DNA of 64,000 bases, taken from NCBI GenBank assembly GCA_003538135.1, contig DPOR01000011.1, positions 439 through 64,438 on the forward strand, in the 5' to 3' direction. Numbering within the stretch: the first letter of the stretch is position 1; each line of letters opens with the position of its first letter. Positions 32,906 through 41,499 of this stretch are shown here, one piece after another. The position numbers and the translations under genes are program-made. A model generated the notes under the pieces. It had not been told where the DNA came from and made no database searches. It saw nothing but the letters and a program-made list of their open reading frames with translations. Origin of the DNA: Oscillospiraceae bacterium. Its GTDB lineage: Bacteria; Bacillota; Clostridia; Oscillospirales; Acutalibacteraceae.

Positions 32906-33238
32906 ATGTTATTGAAAGGTGTATAAAAGTGTTCCCTTTATCGGCTCGGTAAATCGGGATTTGCAGAGCGGCTGTAACTGATACACCGTAGGGGCGAACT
33001 TTGTTCCCCACAAAAATACAGCGGCTAACATATATTGAACCGTGTCGGGGCAGATATCATCCGTCCGCGGGTTATGCGGTGATTACAACAGGCGAGCAAA
33101 GCCCGCCTCTACAAGGAATTTACGGAAAGGCTTGCTTTCTAGGGGTCGGAGATTTGACGCCACTTTGACGTCGGCGGGGCTGAATACGTTTTACGGACAC
33201 TCGGCATTGCGATGCCCCGCATTTTATCAAATACAAAG
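32906..33238. repeat. Repeat-bearing intergenic region
   Basis: No gene is visible. It holds CGGGATTTGCAG (32948-32959; compare 27162), a decayed GTAGGGGCGAAC palindrome (about 32987) and copy 4 of the dispersed palindromic repeat on the - strand (33033-33071: TATTGAACCGTGTCGGGG...CATCCGTCCGCGGG). Confidence 0.5.
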
Positions 33239-33315
33239 CTCCTGCCAACGGCGAAACCGCGGGCAGGAGTTACTTTTTTTGCAAGCTCCCGACAGTATCC
33301 CGGGAGCTCATTTTT
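33239..33315. terminator. Two back-to-back terminator hairpins
   Basis: CTCCTGCC (33239-33246) pairs with GGCAGGAG (33262-33269), followed by TTTTTTT. AGCTCCCG (33284-33291) then pairs with CGGGAGCT (33301-33308), followed by CATTTTT. Both have T-runs on the + strand, while the nearest gene end (33320) is leftward, so they may insulate that gene from + strand read-through. Confidence 0.65.
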
Positions 33316-33319
33316 CATT

Positions 33320-35542
33320 TTATTCCGCCTCTTCGATGAGCCCGTGATAGCGCGCAAACCAGTAGGGGTGGGTGTAGTTCGTGCAGGCCGAAAGGTACAT
33401 ACCGTGGTCGTCGCCCGTGCCGGGGAACATCGTAAATGCCGTCGGGTCGTCGGACTTTGTGAACAGTCGCTCAGCCTCGCCCGCTATGCCGGAGTCCGCG
33501 ATAAAGCGGTTGCTGTCGTAGCCGATTATTCTCCTCTCGTGCGCCGGGAGCGGACTGCATAGCTGCGGAATCATGCCGACCTCCGTCGGGCGCATATCCC
33601 AGTCGAGGTCGCGCCAGCTGTTGTAGAGCGTCCAGAGAACCTGATCCATCGGGTAGTCGGCGAGCTCGTCTACCGAGGCCTCGATGTCGCACTGCTCGCC
33701 CGTGCACGCGCCGTAGACGAAGTTAAAGAACGCGTTGCGCTCGGCCTTTTCGTCGTCCCAGTGGTGCGTCAGTCCCATGGCGAATACGGAGCGCAGCTTC
33801 GGGTCTTCGACATAGCGCATGAGTAGCGATATCATGAGAAAATCGTGGTTATCATCTATATGAAGCAGGTGCCCGTCGAGTATTTTATACTGCATGAGAT
33901 TCATGGCGAAATGCTTGTCTTTGATAAGATACTCGAATGCGTCCTCGTATCTTTGTTCGCCGGTCATGTGGTATCCCGCTTTGAGGAAGGTCAGAATCTG
34001 AAGCGAGTTCGTGCCCTTTTCATATATCCACTTGTGGTCGTTGTTGAGCAGGTCGGGGTCCCAATTTGCCCATGTTGTCGGCACGCCGTCGGTATCGACG
34101 AGCCTGAACTTATTGTCGAGAATATGGTCGAGTATTTTCTTGACGACCGATGCTATCAGCTTTTTCTCCTCGTCGTCCGCGACGAGATCAAAGTAGTTCG
34201 AATATGCGTAGAAGTGCCCCACCATCTCATCGGACGAGGTCTCGCCGAGCCACTCAAGCTCGTTGCCGTCCTTGTCGGCGGTGTGGTGCCACTCATGGCG
34301 CACGCCCGTGCCGTAGCCCGCTTCGTCGCTGTATCTTATCGCGCGGGCGGTGAAGCCCTCAATGCCCGTTATTTCCGTGAGCTTTATCATGGCGAGTAGC
34401 GAGCGGTGAGCCGCGGCGCGAACCTCGGGGTCTTTTGTGCAGGCATATTCAAAGCACAGCGCGCCGAGATAGAGCCCCGTCCAGAGCCCGTCGTTGTCGC
34501 CCGTGCAGACATAGCCCTCGTCCTCGGACACAACGCCCTCATGCTCGAGTGCGCGCTCGAGGACAAAGCCGTCCTTGCGGACATTGTATTTTTCGCTGAA
34601 TGCGCGAAGGCGCTTCGCCTTCTCTTCGAGTGTCATCAGCTCTGTCTTGAAAACGCTTATGCCGCCCGAGGCGGTGGAGACGCAGAAGCCGCCGTCCGGC
34701 GAGAGGACAATCCCCGTCGCGTGCATATCGGGCAGCCAGCGCTTGTAGCCGTAATAGGAGAGCTTGCCGTTATGGAGGATGATGAGCCCGCAGGAGGTAG
34801 TGAAGTATCTTCTGCCCTCGCTGTCGGTAGCCATACCGGTTATCTCGCCCTTCGGAAGAGCGGCTATCTTCGAGCCGTCGAGCCAATAGCTGTTGTCGTC
34901 GTAGACGCACACTCCCTTATCCGTGCCTATCCAGACGTCGCCTGCGGGGTCGATGTCAAGGCAGGATATATTGTCGCTGAGTATCCCGGTCACGCCCTCC
35001 ATGAGCTCGGACCAGTGCCAGCGCTTGCCGACGAGCGCGTGAAGTCCGTCGCTCTCCGTTCCGACATAGACCTTGTTGTTGCCGCAGACGGCTATGCAAC
35101 TGCCCTTGCCGGGCACGCCGATTTTGAGATCGTGATCTTCAGCGCCATGCGGAAAGCGGTAGAGCACCGTCTCTGTAAGTATCCAAGTTACACGGTCGCA
35201 ATCCTGTCTCATGGCGACCGTTTCGGACGAGAACTCGCGGGACGAGACGCGCTTCTTTCCGTTTAATTCAACGAGTGTCTTGCCCGTGCCGACAAAAATA
35301 TGTCCGTCGTCAGCGCAGAAGAGCATGGATATCGCCGCGTCCTCAATGCCTATATCCACTGCCGTTATTTTATCTCCGTTTATTTTCGAAAGTCCTCTGT
35401 CGGTTCCTACATAGAGACTCCCGTCCGCGCCGTAGCAGAGTGCGGTTATGTTATCCGACGCAAGCCCGTCGGCGGAGGTGAACACCGTCCTCGTCAGCTG
35501 CGGAAACTTACCGAGGCGGCATACCGTGTTGCGCTTTTTCAT
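33320..35542 (-). CDS. Regulator-propeller/helical-barrel fusion protein, function unknown
   Basis: The 740-residue cytosolic protein has no signal peptide. Residues about 15-305 contain repeated two-component-regulator-propeller blades: LASDNITALCYGADGSLYVGTDRGLSKI, split over residues 26-53, and ILSDNISCLDIDPAGDVWIGTDKGVCVY near 190-217. Residues about 310-740 are helical with many aromatics (WTGLYLGALCFEYACT, HEWHH, WANWDPD, HWDDE), like an (alpha/alpha)6 barrel of a carbohydrate enzyme, but I recognise no catalytic signature. Reg_prop blades normally form the periplasmic sensor of hybrid kinases, so fusion to a soluble barrel in a Firmicute is unusual. It is divergent from a DapA-family gene. 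Confidence 0.7.
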   Translation of the reverse strand: MKKRNTVCRLGKFPQLTRTVFTSADGLASDNITALCYGADGSLYVGTDRGLSKINGDKITAVDIGIEDAAISMLFCADDGHIFVGTGKTLVELNGKKRVSSREFSSETVAMRQDCDRVTWILTETVLYRFPHGAEDHDLKIGVPGKGSCIAVCGNNKVYVGTESDGLHALVGKRWHWSELMEGVTGILSDNISCLDIDPAGDVWIGTDKGVCVYDDNSYWLDGSKIAALPKGEITGMATDSEGRRYFTTSCGLIILHNGKLSYYGYKRWLPDMHATGIVLSPDGGFCVSTASGGISVFKTELMTLEEKAKRLRAFSEKYNVRKDGFVLERALEHEGVVSEDEGYVCTGDNDGLWTGLYLGALCFEYACTKDPEVRAAAHRSLLAMIKLTEITGIEGFTARAIRYSDEAGYGTGVRHEWHHTADKDGNELEWLGETSSDEMVGHFYAYSNYFDLVADDEEKKLIASVVKKILDHILDNKFRLVDTDGVPTTWANWDPDLLNNDHKWIYEKGTNSLQILTFLKAGYHMTGEQRYEDAFEYLIKDKHFAMNLMQYKILDGHLLHIDDNHDFLMISLLMRYVEDPKLRSVFAMGLTHHWDDEKAERNAFFNFVYGACTGEQCDIEASVDELADYPMDQVLWTLYNSWRDLDWDMRPTEVGMIPQLCSPLPAHERRIIGYDSNRFIADSGIAGEAERLFTKSDDPTAFTMFPGTGDDHGMYLSACTNYTHPYWFARYHGLIEEAE

Positions 35543-35655
35543 TTATCTGCTCCTTTTATAAAAATTAAGCCGTGCATTGGCACAAATACCAACAATAATT
35601 ATATCGGAATGTGCATTTTTTTCAAGAGCAAATACAAAAAAGAGTGATTTTTCTA

Positions 35656-35684
35656 TTGCATTTTTATATATTGTGGAGTAAGAT
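35656..35684 (+). promoter_or_regulatory. Promoter of the DapA-family gene
   Basis: -35 TTGCAT (35656-35661), 17-nt spacer, -10 TAAGAT (35679-35684), 41 nt before the ATG at 35725. Confidence 0.6.
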
Positions 35685-35724
35685 AGCGGTGTCAGAAAAG
35701 AATCATATCCGGAAGGTGGAAAAA

Positions 35725-36627
35725 ATGTTTACTGATAAGCCCGAGAGCTACCGAGGAGTGTATTCGCTCCTGCTCACTCCGTTCAAGGAGGATAAGTCGA
35801 TAGATTACGACGTCTATGCGCAATACGTCGAGTGGCAGGTCGAGCGCGGGTCGCATCACCTGTTCTCAGTCTGCGGCAGCTCCGAGATGACGAAGCTCAC
35901 TCCCGAGGAGAGGGTCAAGTGCGCGACAATCGCCGCAAAGTACTCCGGCGACACGGAGGTTATAGCCACCGCAAACCTTGAGCCTGCATGGCATATGCAG
36001 GTCGAAGAGGTCAAGCGCATGGAGCAGACCGGAGTCGACGGACTTGTTTTCGTCTCCAAAGGCTATGCTGACAACGACGAGAGGCTTGTAGGATATCTCA
36101 GCGAGCTTGCGGAATATACCACTCTGCCCATAATCCTCTATGAGTTCCCCGGAATGCAGCCGTGCAATATATCCGGCAAGGCATACGGCGAGCTTGTAAA
36201 GACAGGCAGATTTCACGGAATAAAGGATACCACCTGCACCATGGCGGGCATAAAAGACAAGATAGCCGTTCAGGGCGATTCGGCAGTCCTTCAGGCGAAC
36301 ATACCGCTGCTCTTTGATGCATATATGGCGGGCGCGCGCGGCGTTTGCGCTACTCCGACCTCCTGCGGCGCAAATCTGTTCCGCAAGATGTACGATGAGT
36401 TCTTCGTCGAGAAGAACATAGCCAAAGCGCGCGAGACCTTCAATGAGATAATCCTGCTCGACAACGCCATAGACAGCGGCTTCAACGCGAGCGCAAAATA
36501 CCTCGTCGGTCTGCAGGGCGTCCCGATGACCACCGCAACAAGATGCGGCTCGACCCTCAGCGAAGCCAGACGGCGCAGCCTCGAGGCATACTGCGAGTAC
36601 GCTAAAGAGCACGGTATGCTCAAGTAA
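35725..36627 (+). CDS. DapA/NanA-family aldolase
   Basis: This 300-residue class I aldolase is of the dihydrodipicolinate synthase/N-acetylneuraminate lyase family. The Schiff-base Lys167 is in GIKDTT and the catalytic Tyr139 in LYEFP. The usual G-T-T-G-E loop is replaced by SVCGSSEMTKLT (residues 48-59), typical of non-DapA members. It is therefore unlikely to be the lysine-pathway enzyme and more likely acts on a 2-keto-3-deoxy sugar acid or similar. The open frame extends upstream, but ATG 35725 has GGAAGGTGG. It is monocistronic, divergent from the propeller-barrel gene, with hairpins downstream. Confidence 0.85.
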   Translation: MFTDKPESYRGVYSLLLTPFKEDKSIDYDVYAQYVEWQVERGSHHLFSVCGSSEMTKLTPEERVKCATIAAKYSGDTEVIATANLEPAWHMQVEEVKRMEQTGVDGLVFVSKGYADNDERLVGYLSELAEYTTLPIILYEFPGMQPCNISGKAYGELVKTGRFHGIKDTTCTMAGIKDKIAVQGDSAVLQANIPLLFDAYMAGARGVCATPTSCGANLFRKMYDEFFVEKNIAKARETFNEIILLDNAIDSGFNASAKYLVGLQGVPMTTATRCGSTLSEARRRSLEAYCEYAKEHGMLK

Positions 36628-36632
36628 AATAA

Positions 36633-36656
36633 CCGTTAAACTAAACGGCTTTTTTA
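36633..36656 (+). terminator. Terminator after the DapA-family gene
   Basis: CCGTT pairs with AACGG across AAACTA, followed by CTTTTTT. Confidence 0.75.
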
Positions 36657-36684
36657 AAAACAGCCGTAGACAAATATTTAAACT

Positions 36685-36719
36685 AACCGGCCACGGCAAT
36701 TTTTCCGCCGTGACCGGTT
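36685..36719 (+). terminator. Second hairpin after the DapA-family gene
   Basis: AACCGGCCACGGC (36685-36697) pairs with GCCGTGACCGGTT (36707-36719) over 13 bp (one mismatch). The loop AATTTTTCC and arms resemble the hairpin at 26513-26550 in - orientation. Confidence 0.6.
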
Positions 36720-36812
36720 TGCGTTTGCGTGATAGGAAGAAGTGTACAAATTGGGATTTTTGGGGTCAATTACGGCTGTGTGCCGCCACAAATCCCAATC
36801 TGCATGCGGCAC

Positions 36813-36858
36813 AAAAAATCAGCCGCAACAGTTCACCCGTTGCGGCTGCAAGCTTTTT
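36813..36858. terminator. Terminator of the GH3-family gene
   Basis: GCCGCAAC (36822-36829) pairs with GTTGCGGC (36839-36846). On the - strand it is followed by GATTTTTT. On the + strand TTTTT follows at 36854. It is likely bidirectional. Confidence 0.75.
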
Positions 36859-36870
36859 ATTGAATTACCG

Positions 36871-38568
36871 TCAGTCGGTGACGTTTTTCCAGAAGAAGTC
36901 GCGCTTGTCCTGAGTGTTGAGCAGGACAACGGGCTTGAGCTGGTTGAGGTTCGCGCCCTCGTTCTTCTTCATCTCGAGATACTGGTGATAAGTGCCCTTC
37001 TTGACGAAGTGAAGCTCGGTCTTGCCGAGGGTCTTTTCGTGCCAGGCATCGCCGATGAAGAGGTTCGAATCGCTGAGCTTTTCGTCAAATACCGCCGCGA
37101 ACTCCTGACGTCTTGCGGGGTCGATTTCGTCCTCGGTCTCAACGAAGAGGACATAGTGGCCGGGAGTAGTCGTCTCGGTGTCGGGATAAACGCTGTGTCC
37201 GACGGAGACTGTGCCGAAACGGTCGCACATCTGCTCAACCGCCCAGTCAACCATGCTCTGGTCGGTCTTTTCTCCGCCGATGTTAAGCACCTGGTTGAGT
37301 CTGTACTTGAACATTACCGTCGGAGACTGCTTATAGAAGCCGGTGATTTCAACGACATCGTCAATGCGGTAGCGGTAGAGACCGGAGAGGTTTGTGATGA
37401 TTATCTCATATTCCTCGCCGGGCTTTACTTCGCTTATGGTGAGCGGGCGGGTGCCCTCGGGCGCACCGACGGGAAGGAACTCAAAGAAGCCGTTGTGAGG
37501 AAGAATTACGCAGTCGTTTGAGTTGAGCTCTATCGGCACTGCAACCAGATCCTCGGAAGCGCCGTAGCCCATGTTGTGAATCGGGAGATTTCCCGTGTAA
37601 CGGCCCAGCTTCTTCGAGTATACCTCGAGCGAGCCTGCGCCCATGCCGAACATCCAGCAGCAGTTCTTCCAGATTCGGGGGACTATCGGAGTGTCAAAGC
37701 CCTTTTCAAATTCGCTGCGAAGCTCGGCGGCGCGGCCGGGCATGGGCTTAATGCGCTTCATGAGCTTTTCTTTTACCTGGGGCGGGCACGCGATGCTCTC
37801 GTTTATCGTGCCGTGCTCAATATCGTCGCAGAGCATCTCCCAGTTGTCCTCAAGATAATGCATCATCGACTCGAGAACGGTTATTATCATTGTGCTCAGG
37901 TAGCTTACATCTCTGTCCATCAGCGCGAAACGCAGCTTGAAATACTGCATATCCGTTCTGCTCGGATCCTCCGGGAACATTATCTCCGGGGGAGAGGTGA
38001 CAAAGGAGCTGACTATGGGCTTTAAGTACATCATCGGGATACCGGAAAGGCAGCTGCAGGTCTTTCCGTTGGGAAGGCGGTGGGGCGTTATCTCGAGCGT
38101 CAGCATACCCTTCTGAGGAGGCAGACGCTTGCCGTGCGCGTGGAACCACTTGACGGCGCAGCCGACGGGAGCCGAGAAGCTGAAGCATTGGCAGTTCCAC
38201 AGCGACCTTGCGGCGAGGGGAACGAGCTTCGGTTTGCCGATGCTGCCGGAGGACTCGGCGTATCTGTGTATGCGGTATCTGGTTATAAGATTTCTTTCGC
38301 CGGTTTCAACCATGCGGTCGATATATTCCTCGTAGTCCTTGTAGCGCGAGAGAGGAACCTTTGCCTGATAGTCCGCAACGGAGTGAACGTCCTTGAAATT
38401 GTGCGCCCTGCCGTATACGGTGTTCTTGTTGTCGCGCATGAGCTTCTTGACAATGTGCTCCTGAACCTTAACGGCGTTTTTTGCGTAAATCCCGAGCTTG
38501 ACGTGCTCCGCAAGACCCAGGAAGCCGCCGAAGTCGGTCATAAGGCGGCTGAGCGGTTTGATTTTCAT
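36871..38568 (-). CDS. GH3 (auxin-responsive) family adenylate-forming enzyme
   Basis: The 565-residue ANL-superfamily protein is of the plant GH3 type, whose plant members join acyl acids to amino acids through an acyl-adenylate. Visible features are the N-terminal NTVYGRAHNF, the phosphate loop YAESSGSIGKPKLVP (about 103-117), MGYGASEDLVAVP in the core, and SGLYRYRIDDVVEITGFY with the hinge region (about 395-415). LNIGGEKTD is also typical. Bacterial substrates are not known. ATG 38568 follows AAGGAA. The upstream in-frame ATG lacks an SD. It is divergent from a GtrA gene. An acyl-CoA synthetase, another ANL enzyme, lies just beyond. Confidence 0.88.
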   Translation of the reverse strand: MKIKPLSRLMTDFGGFLGLAEHVKLGIYAKNAVKVQEHIVKKLMRDNKNTVYGRAHNFKDVHSVADYQAKVPLSRYKDYEEYIDRMVETGERNLITRYRIHRYAESSGSIGKPKLVPLAARSLWNCQCFSFSAPVGCAVKWFHAHGKRLPPQKGMLTLEITPHRLPNGKTCSCLSGIPMMYLKPIVSSFVTSPPEIMFPEDPSRTDMQYFKLRFALMDRDVSYLSTMIITVLESMMHYLEDNWEMLCDDIEHGTINESIACPPQVKEKLMKRIKPMPGRAAELRSEFEKGFDTPIVPRIWKNCCWMFGMGAGSLEVYSKKLGRYTGNLPIHNMGYGASEDLVAVPIELNSNDCVILPHNGFFEFLPVGAPEGTRPLTISEVKPGEEYEIIITNLSGLYRYRIDDVVEITGFYKQSPTVMFKYRLNQVLNIGGEKTDQSMVDWAVEQMCDRFGTVSVGHSVYPDTETTTPGHYVLFVETEDEIDPARRQEFAAVFDEKLSDSNLFIGDAWHEKTLGKTELHFVKKGTYHQYLEMKKNEGANLNQLKPVVLLNTQDKRDFFWKNVTD

Positions 38569-38740
38569 ATTTTCCTTGCATCTCCATCCCATGGCGGCGG
38601 CCGTCTGTTTGCAGCCTGTCCCACCTTAATATGCTGTTATTTTAGTATAAGTATAATTGTATTTTGTTCCTTTTATGAACTTAAGAAAGATTTAACAATA
38701 GAGAATGAAAACAGCAGGGGATTCAGAGCCAATCTGTTTT

Positions 38741-38770
38741 TTGATATTGAAAAGATTGTACTTATATGTT
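38741..38770 (+). promoter_or_regulatory. Possible promoter of the first GtrA gene
   Basis: -35 TTGATA (38741-38746), 18-nt spacer, -10 TATGTT (38765-38770), 36 nt before the GTG start. This is a moderate match. Confidence 0.4.
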
Positions 38771-38805
38771 ATCATCTTCTTGATATTCGCAGGGGAGGCG
38801 GAAAG

Positions 38806-39342
38806 GTGAAGAAAAAGAGTAATAATGCAGTTATTCAATACCTGAAATTCATCGTCGTCGGCAGTATAAACGCGATAGTCAACTATGTTGCGTATGCCGC
38901 CGTTGTTTTTGTCGGGGGTCACTATGTGCTTGCGACTCTTGTGGGTTTCGTGTTCAGTGTGCTCTCGTCATATCTGATTAACAGCAGGCTTGTCTTTGAA
39001 CGCGATGAGGGAGTCAAGGGCTGGCAGGTTCTGCTCAGACTCTATGTTGTGTATGCTTTCTCGGGACTGTTTTTGACAACCTTGCTCACCTGGCTCTTCC
39101 TTGACGTATTGAACCTCGAGGAGGGCGTAAGGTCGTTGGGCGAGGCCATAAGGCAGTCGGGCGTCGATATGACCGACAGAAAGCTCGCGGAGTATATCGC
39201 CCCGTGCATAGTCGCGGTTATAGTAACGCCGTTTAACTTTGTGACAAACAAGTTCTTTGCATACAAAAAGCTCGGCAAATCCTCGAAAGAAAAAGCAAAA
39301 AAAGAAGAAGTGCAAAACGCATCGACCGGACGCGATCAGTGA
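38806..39342 (+). CDS. GtrA family membrane protein (first copy)
   Basis: This 178-residue protein has four membrane helices, typical of GtrA/PF04138. It starts IQYLKFIVVGSINAIVNYVAYA and has the short loop with NSRLVFER (about residue 59-66) and the closing PFNFVTNKFFAYKK. GtrA proteins are thought to help move lipid-linked sugars across the membrane or modify wall polymers. A 30-residue loop between TM3 and TM4 (LNLEEGVRSLGEAIRQSGVD) is longer than usual. GTG start with SD GGGGAGG 7 nt upstream. It lies between the GH3-family gene and the acyl-CoA synthetase gene. There is no glycosyltransferase next to it. Confidence 0.85.
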   Translation: MKKKSNNAVIQYLKFIVVGSINAIVNYVAYAAVVFVGGHYVLATLVGFVFSVLSSYLINSRLVFERDEGVKGWQVLLRLYVVYAFSGLFLTTLLTWLFLDVLNLEEGVRSLGEAIRQSGVDMTDRKLAEYIAPCIVAVIVTPFNFVTNKFFAYKKLGKSSKEKAKKEEVQNASTGRDQ

Positions 39343-39478
39343 AGCTGATTCGTCCGGCTTTTTGGCTTTTTAATATAAATTATAAATTATAAACTTTTTC
39401 TAAACTAATGCAAATATTTATTAATTTCGCTATGGTAAAAAAGAATGCTCTGCAATCATATAAAATTATGTTTTGAGA

Positions 39479-39503
39479 GAACTCTGTAAGGGGTACGGAG
39501 TTC
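39479..39503 (+). other. Hairpin in the acyl-CoA synthetase leader
   Basis: GAACTCTGTA (39479-39488) pairs with TACGGAGTTC (39494-39503), a 10-bp stem with one G-U and a five-base loop. There is no T-run, so it is not a terminator. It lies 42 nt before the ATG and may stabilise the mRNA. TATAAA at 39459-39464 is a possible -10. Confidence 0.45.
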
Positions 39504-39544
39504 AAGACCAGAGAAAATAAAATATGAGGGAAGGAATCAAAAAA

Positions 39545-41212
39545 ATGAAAAAGAAGTACAAGGACGTATACTATGATGTGCCCGATGTCAAGACCATAAA
39601 GGAGCTTGTCATCCACGGCGTCGGCGAGGGAAAGGATCAGCCCCTCTTTATGTTTGACAACGTGAACGGCACAAAGGACGATCCGTTCATCACCAAAACC
39701 TTTAACGACGTTTGGCACGATATCAACTGCCTGGGCACATATATGTTTGCCCACGGCATCAAGGACTGCAACGTCTCCATCATCGGCGAGAACTCCTATG
39801 AGTGGATAATCGCGTTTTTTGCGAATCTTCTCGGTAAGATAGTCAGCGTTCCGCTTGACCCCAAGCTCCCCGCAGAGGATCTTGCCGTTCAGCTCAATGA
39901 GAGTGAGTGCAAGGCTATCTTCTATTCCGAGTACTATGCTCCGACAGTCGAGAAGATAAAAGAGATAGGCGCTCCCATGGACACATATCTCTATATCCCC
40001 GATTTCCAGAAGTACATCGATGAGGGCGAGAAGCTCCTTGCGGACGGCTACACCGAGTATAAGGATGTCGTCGTATCTCCCGATGACCTCGCAACCATCG
40101 TTTTCACCTCCGGCACCACCGGCAAGAGCAAGGGCGTTATGCTCACTCATGGCAACCTCGCTTCTGTTGTCACCTCCTCCTGCAAGTGCTTCCAGGGCGG
40201 AAACTCCGTCGGTTTCCTGCCGCTTAACCACACCTTCTCATGGGTTGCGACTATCTTTGCCGCGTTCATCATCATCACCTACGGCTATATCTGCGTGGAT
40301 ATAAAGAACCTCGTCAGGGATTTCCAGACCCATCATCCTCAGAATTTCTCCGGCGTTCCGCTGGTTGTCGAGACTATCTATAAGCGCGTCTGGAAGACCG
40401 CGAGAAAGACCGGCAGAGAGGAAGTCCTCAAGAAGGGCATCAGGATAAGCCGCTTCCTTCTCAAGTTCGGCATCGACGTCCGCCGCAAGTTGTTCGCTCA
40501 GGTTCATGAGCAGCTCGGCGGAAGACTTCAGTTCATCGTCGTCGGCGGCGCTGCGCTTGACCCCGAGTATGAGCAGGGTCTCTATGACCTCGGTATACAG
40601 GTTCTTAACGGCTACGGCATAACCGAGTGTTCGCCCGGAGTTACCACCAACACCATGGAAAATCATAAGTCCGGCAGTGTCGGCAGACCGCTTCCGTGCA
40701 ACGAGATAAAGATAAACGATCCCGATGAGGACGGCGTCGGCGAGATATATGTCCGCGGCTCCAACGTCATGAGAGGCTACTACAAGGATCCCGAGGCTAC
40801 CGCCGAGGCATTCGATAACGGCTGGTTCAAGACGGGCGACTACGGCAGAATCGATGAGGACGGCTTCCTGTTCTTCGTCGGCCGTAAGAAGAACCTCATC
40901 ATCACCAACAACGGTAAGAACGTATCCCCCGAGGAGCTTGAGGATAAGCTTTCTCAGCGCTGCCATGCCATCCATGAGATTCTTGTCAGCCAGGAGGGCA
41001 ACAAGATCGTCGCAGAGGTTTATCCCTACTACGAGGACTACGGCAAGGAAGCGGATCAGCTCATCAAGGACGCTGTCAACCAGTTCAACCGCGATATGCC
41101 CAGATGGAAGAACATCGACAGACTCGACTTCCGCGCCGAGGAGTTCCCGAAGACCACCACTCTCAAGATCAGAAGAAACTACAAAGAGCTCGAAAAGGCC
41201 GGCAAGATCTAA
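39545..41212 (+). CDS. Long-chain acyl-CoA synthetase (AMP-binding)
   Basis: This 555-residue ANL ligase activates fatty acids with ATP and CoA. The AMP-binding P-loop TIVFTSGTTGKSKGVMLTH is at about 184-202. The later core motif is LNGYGITECSPGV, then GWFKTGDYGRIDEDGFLFFVGRKKNLI, and the C-terminal catalytic Lys lies in KTTTLKIRRNY. ATG 39545 has GGAAGGA 9 nt upstream. It uses a narrow set of frequent codons compared with its neighbours, which suggests high expression. It has its own terminator. Confidence 0.93.
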   Translation: MKKKYKDVYYDVPDVKTIKELVIHGVGEGKDQPLFMFDNVNGTKDDPFITKTFNDVWHDINCLGTYMFAHGIKDCNVSIIGENSYEWIIAFFANLLGKIVSVPLDPKLPAEDLAVQLNESECKAIFYSEYYAPTVEKIKEIGAPMDTYLYIPDFQKYIDEGEKLLADGYTEYKDVVVSPDDLATIVFTSGTTGKSKGVMLTHGNLASVVTSSCKCFQGGNSVGFLPLNHTFSWVATIFAAFIIITYGYICVDIKNLVRDFQTHHPQNFSGVPLVVETIYKRVWKTARKTGREEVLKKGIRISRFLLKFGIDVRRKLFAQVHEQLGGRLQFIVVGGAALDPEYEQGLYDLGIQVLNGYGITECSPGVTTNTMENHKSGSVGRPLPCNEIKINDPDEDGVGEIYVRGSNVMRGYYKDPEATAEAFDNGWFKTGDYGRIDEDGFLFFVGRKKNLIITNNGKNVSPEELEDKLSQRCHAIHEILVSQEGNKIVAEVYPYYEDYGKEADQLIKDAVNQFNRDMPRWKNIDRLDFRAEEFPKTTTLKIRRNYKELEKAGKI

Positions 41213-41238
41213 GCCTTTTCCTCGGAATAACAGAAAAG

Positions 41239-41270
41239 AGAGCTTTCGGCATACGTCGGAAGCTCTTTTT
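41239..41270 (+). terminator. Terminator of the acyl-CoA synthetase gene
   Basis: GAGCTTTCG pairs with CGGAAGCTC (one mismatch) across GCATACGT, followed by TTTTT. Confidence 0.85.
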
Positions 41271-41374
41271 AAATATTTTTATTGTCATTTCTCACAAACT
41301 TTCGAGAGCTGTTTTGTAGAAAGTTCCAAAAATCTGCATTGTTTTCGTTATAGTCCACAATCAAACGCACCTGA

Positions 41375-41493
41375 TTTGTGCAATCTGCACACAAGAATTT
41401 AACGCAGCTAAATGCAATTATTTAAACCGGCAAGATTGAAAAAGTCGCTCCTTTGGTGAAATTGCACAAATCGGAGTGTACTCGTTTGTGCAA
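41375..41493 (+). promoter_or_regulatory. Two TTTGTGCA dyads upstream of the 42-residue gene
   Basis: Site 1 is TTTGTGCA (41375-41382) facing TGCACACAA (41386-41394). Site 2 is TTGCACAAA (41462-41470) facing TTTGTGCAA (41485-41493), a perfect 9-bp inverted repeat whose 14-nt spacer holds a second palindrome GAGTGTACTC (41474-41483). Site 2 ends 6 nt before the -35. The two sites share half-site TTTGTGCA and are centred about 93 bp apart. They fit operators for one dimeric regulator, which is not in the window. Confidence 0.65.
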
Positions 41494-41499
41494 AATCAC

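Noticed and set aside
38080..38805. Upstream extension of the GtrA frame
   Set aside because: It runs antisense to the GH3-family gene. The GTG at 38806 with GGGGAGG is the real start.
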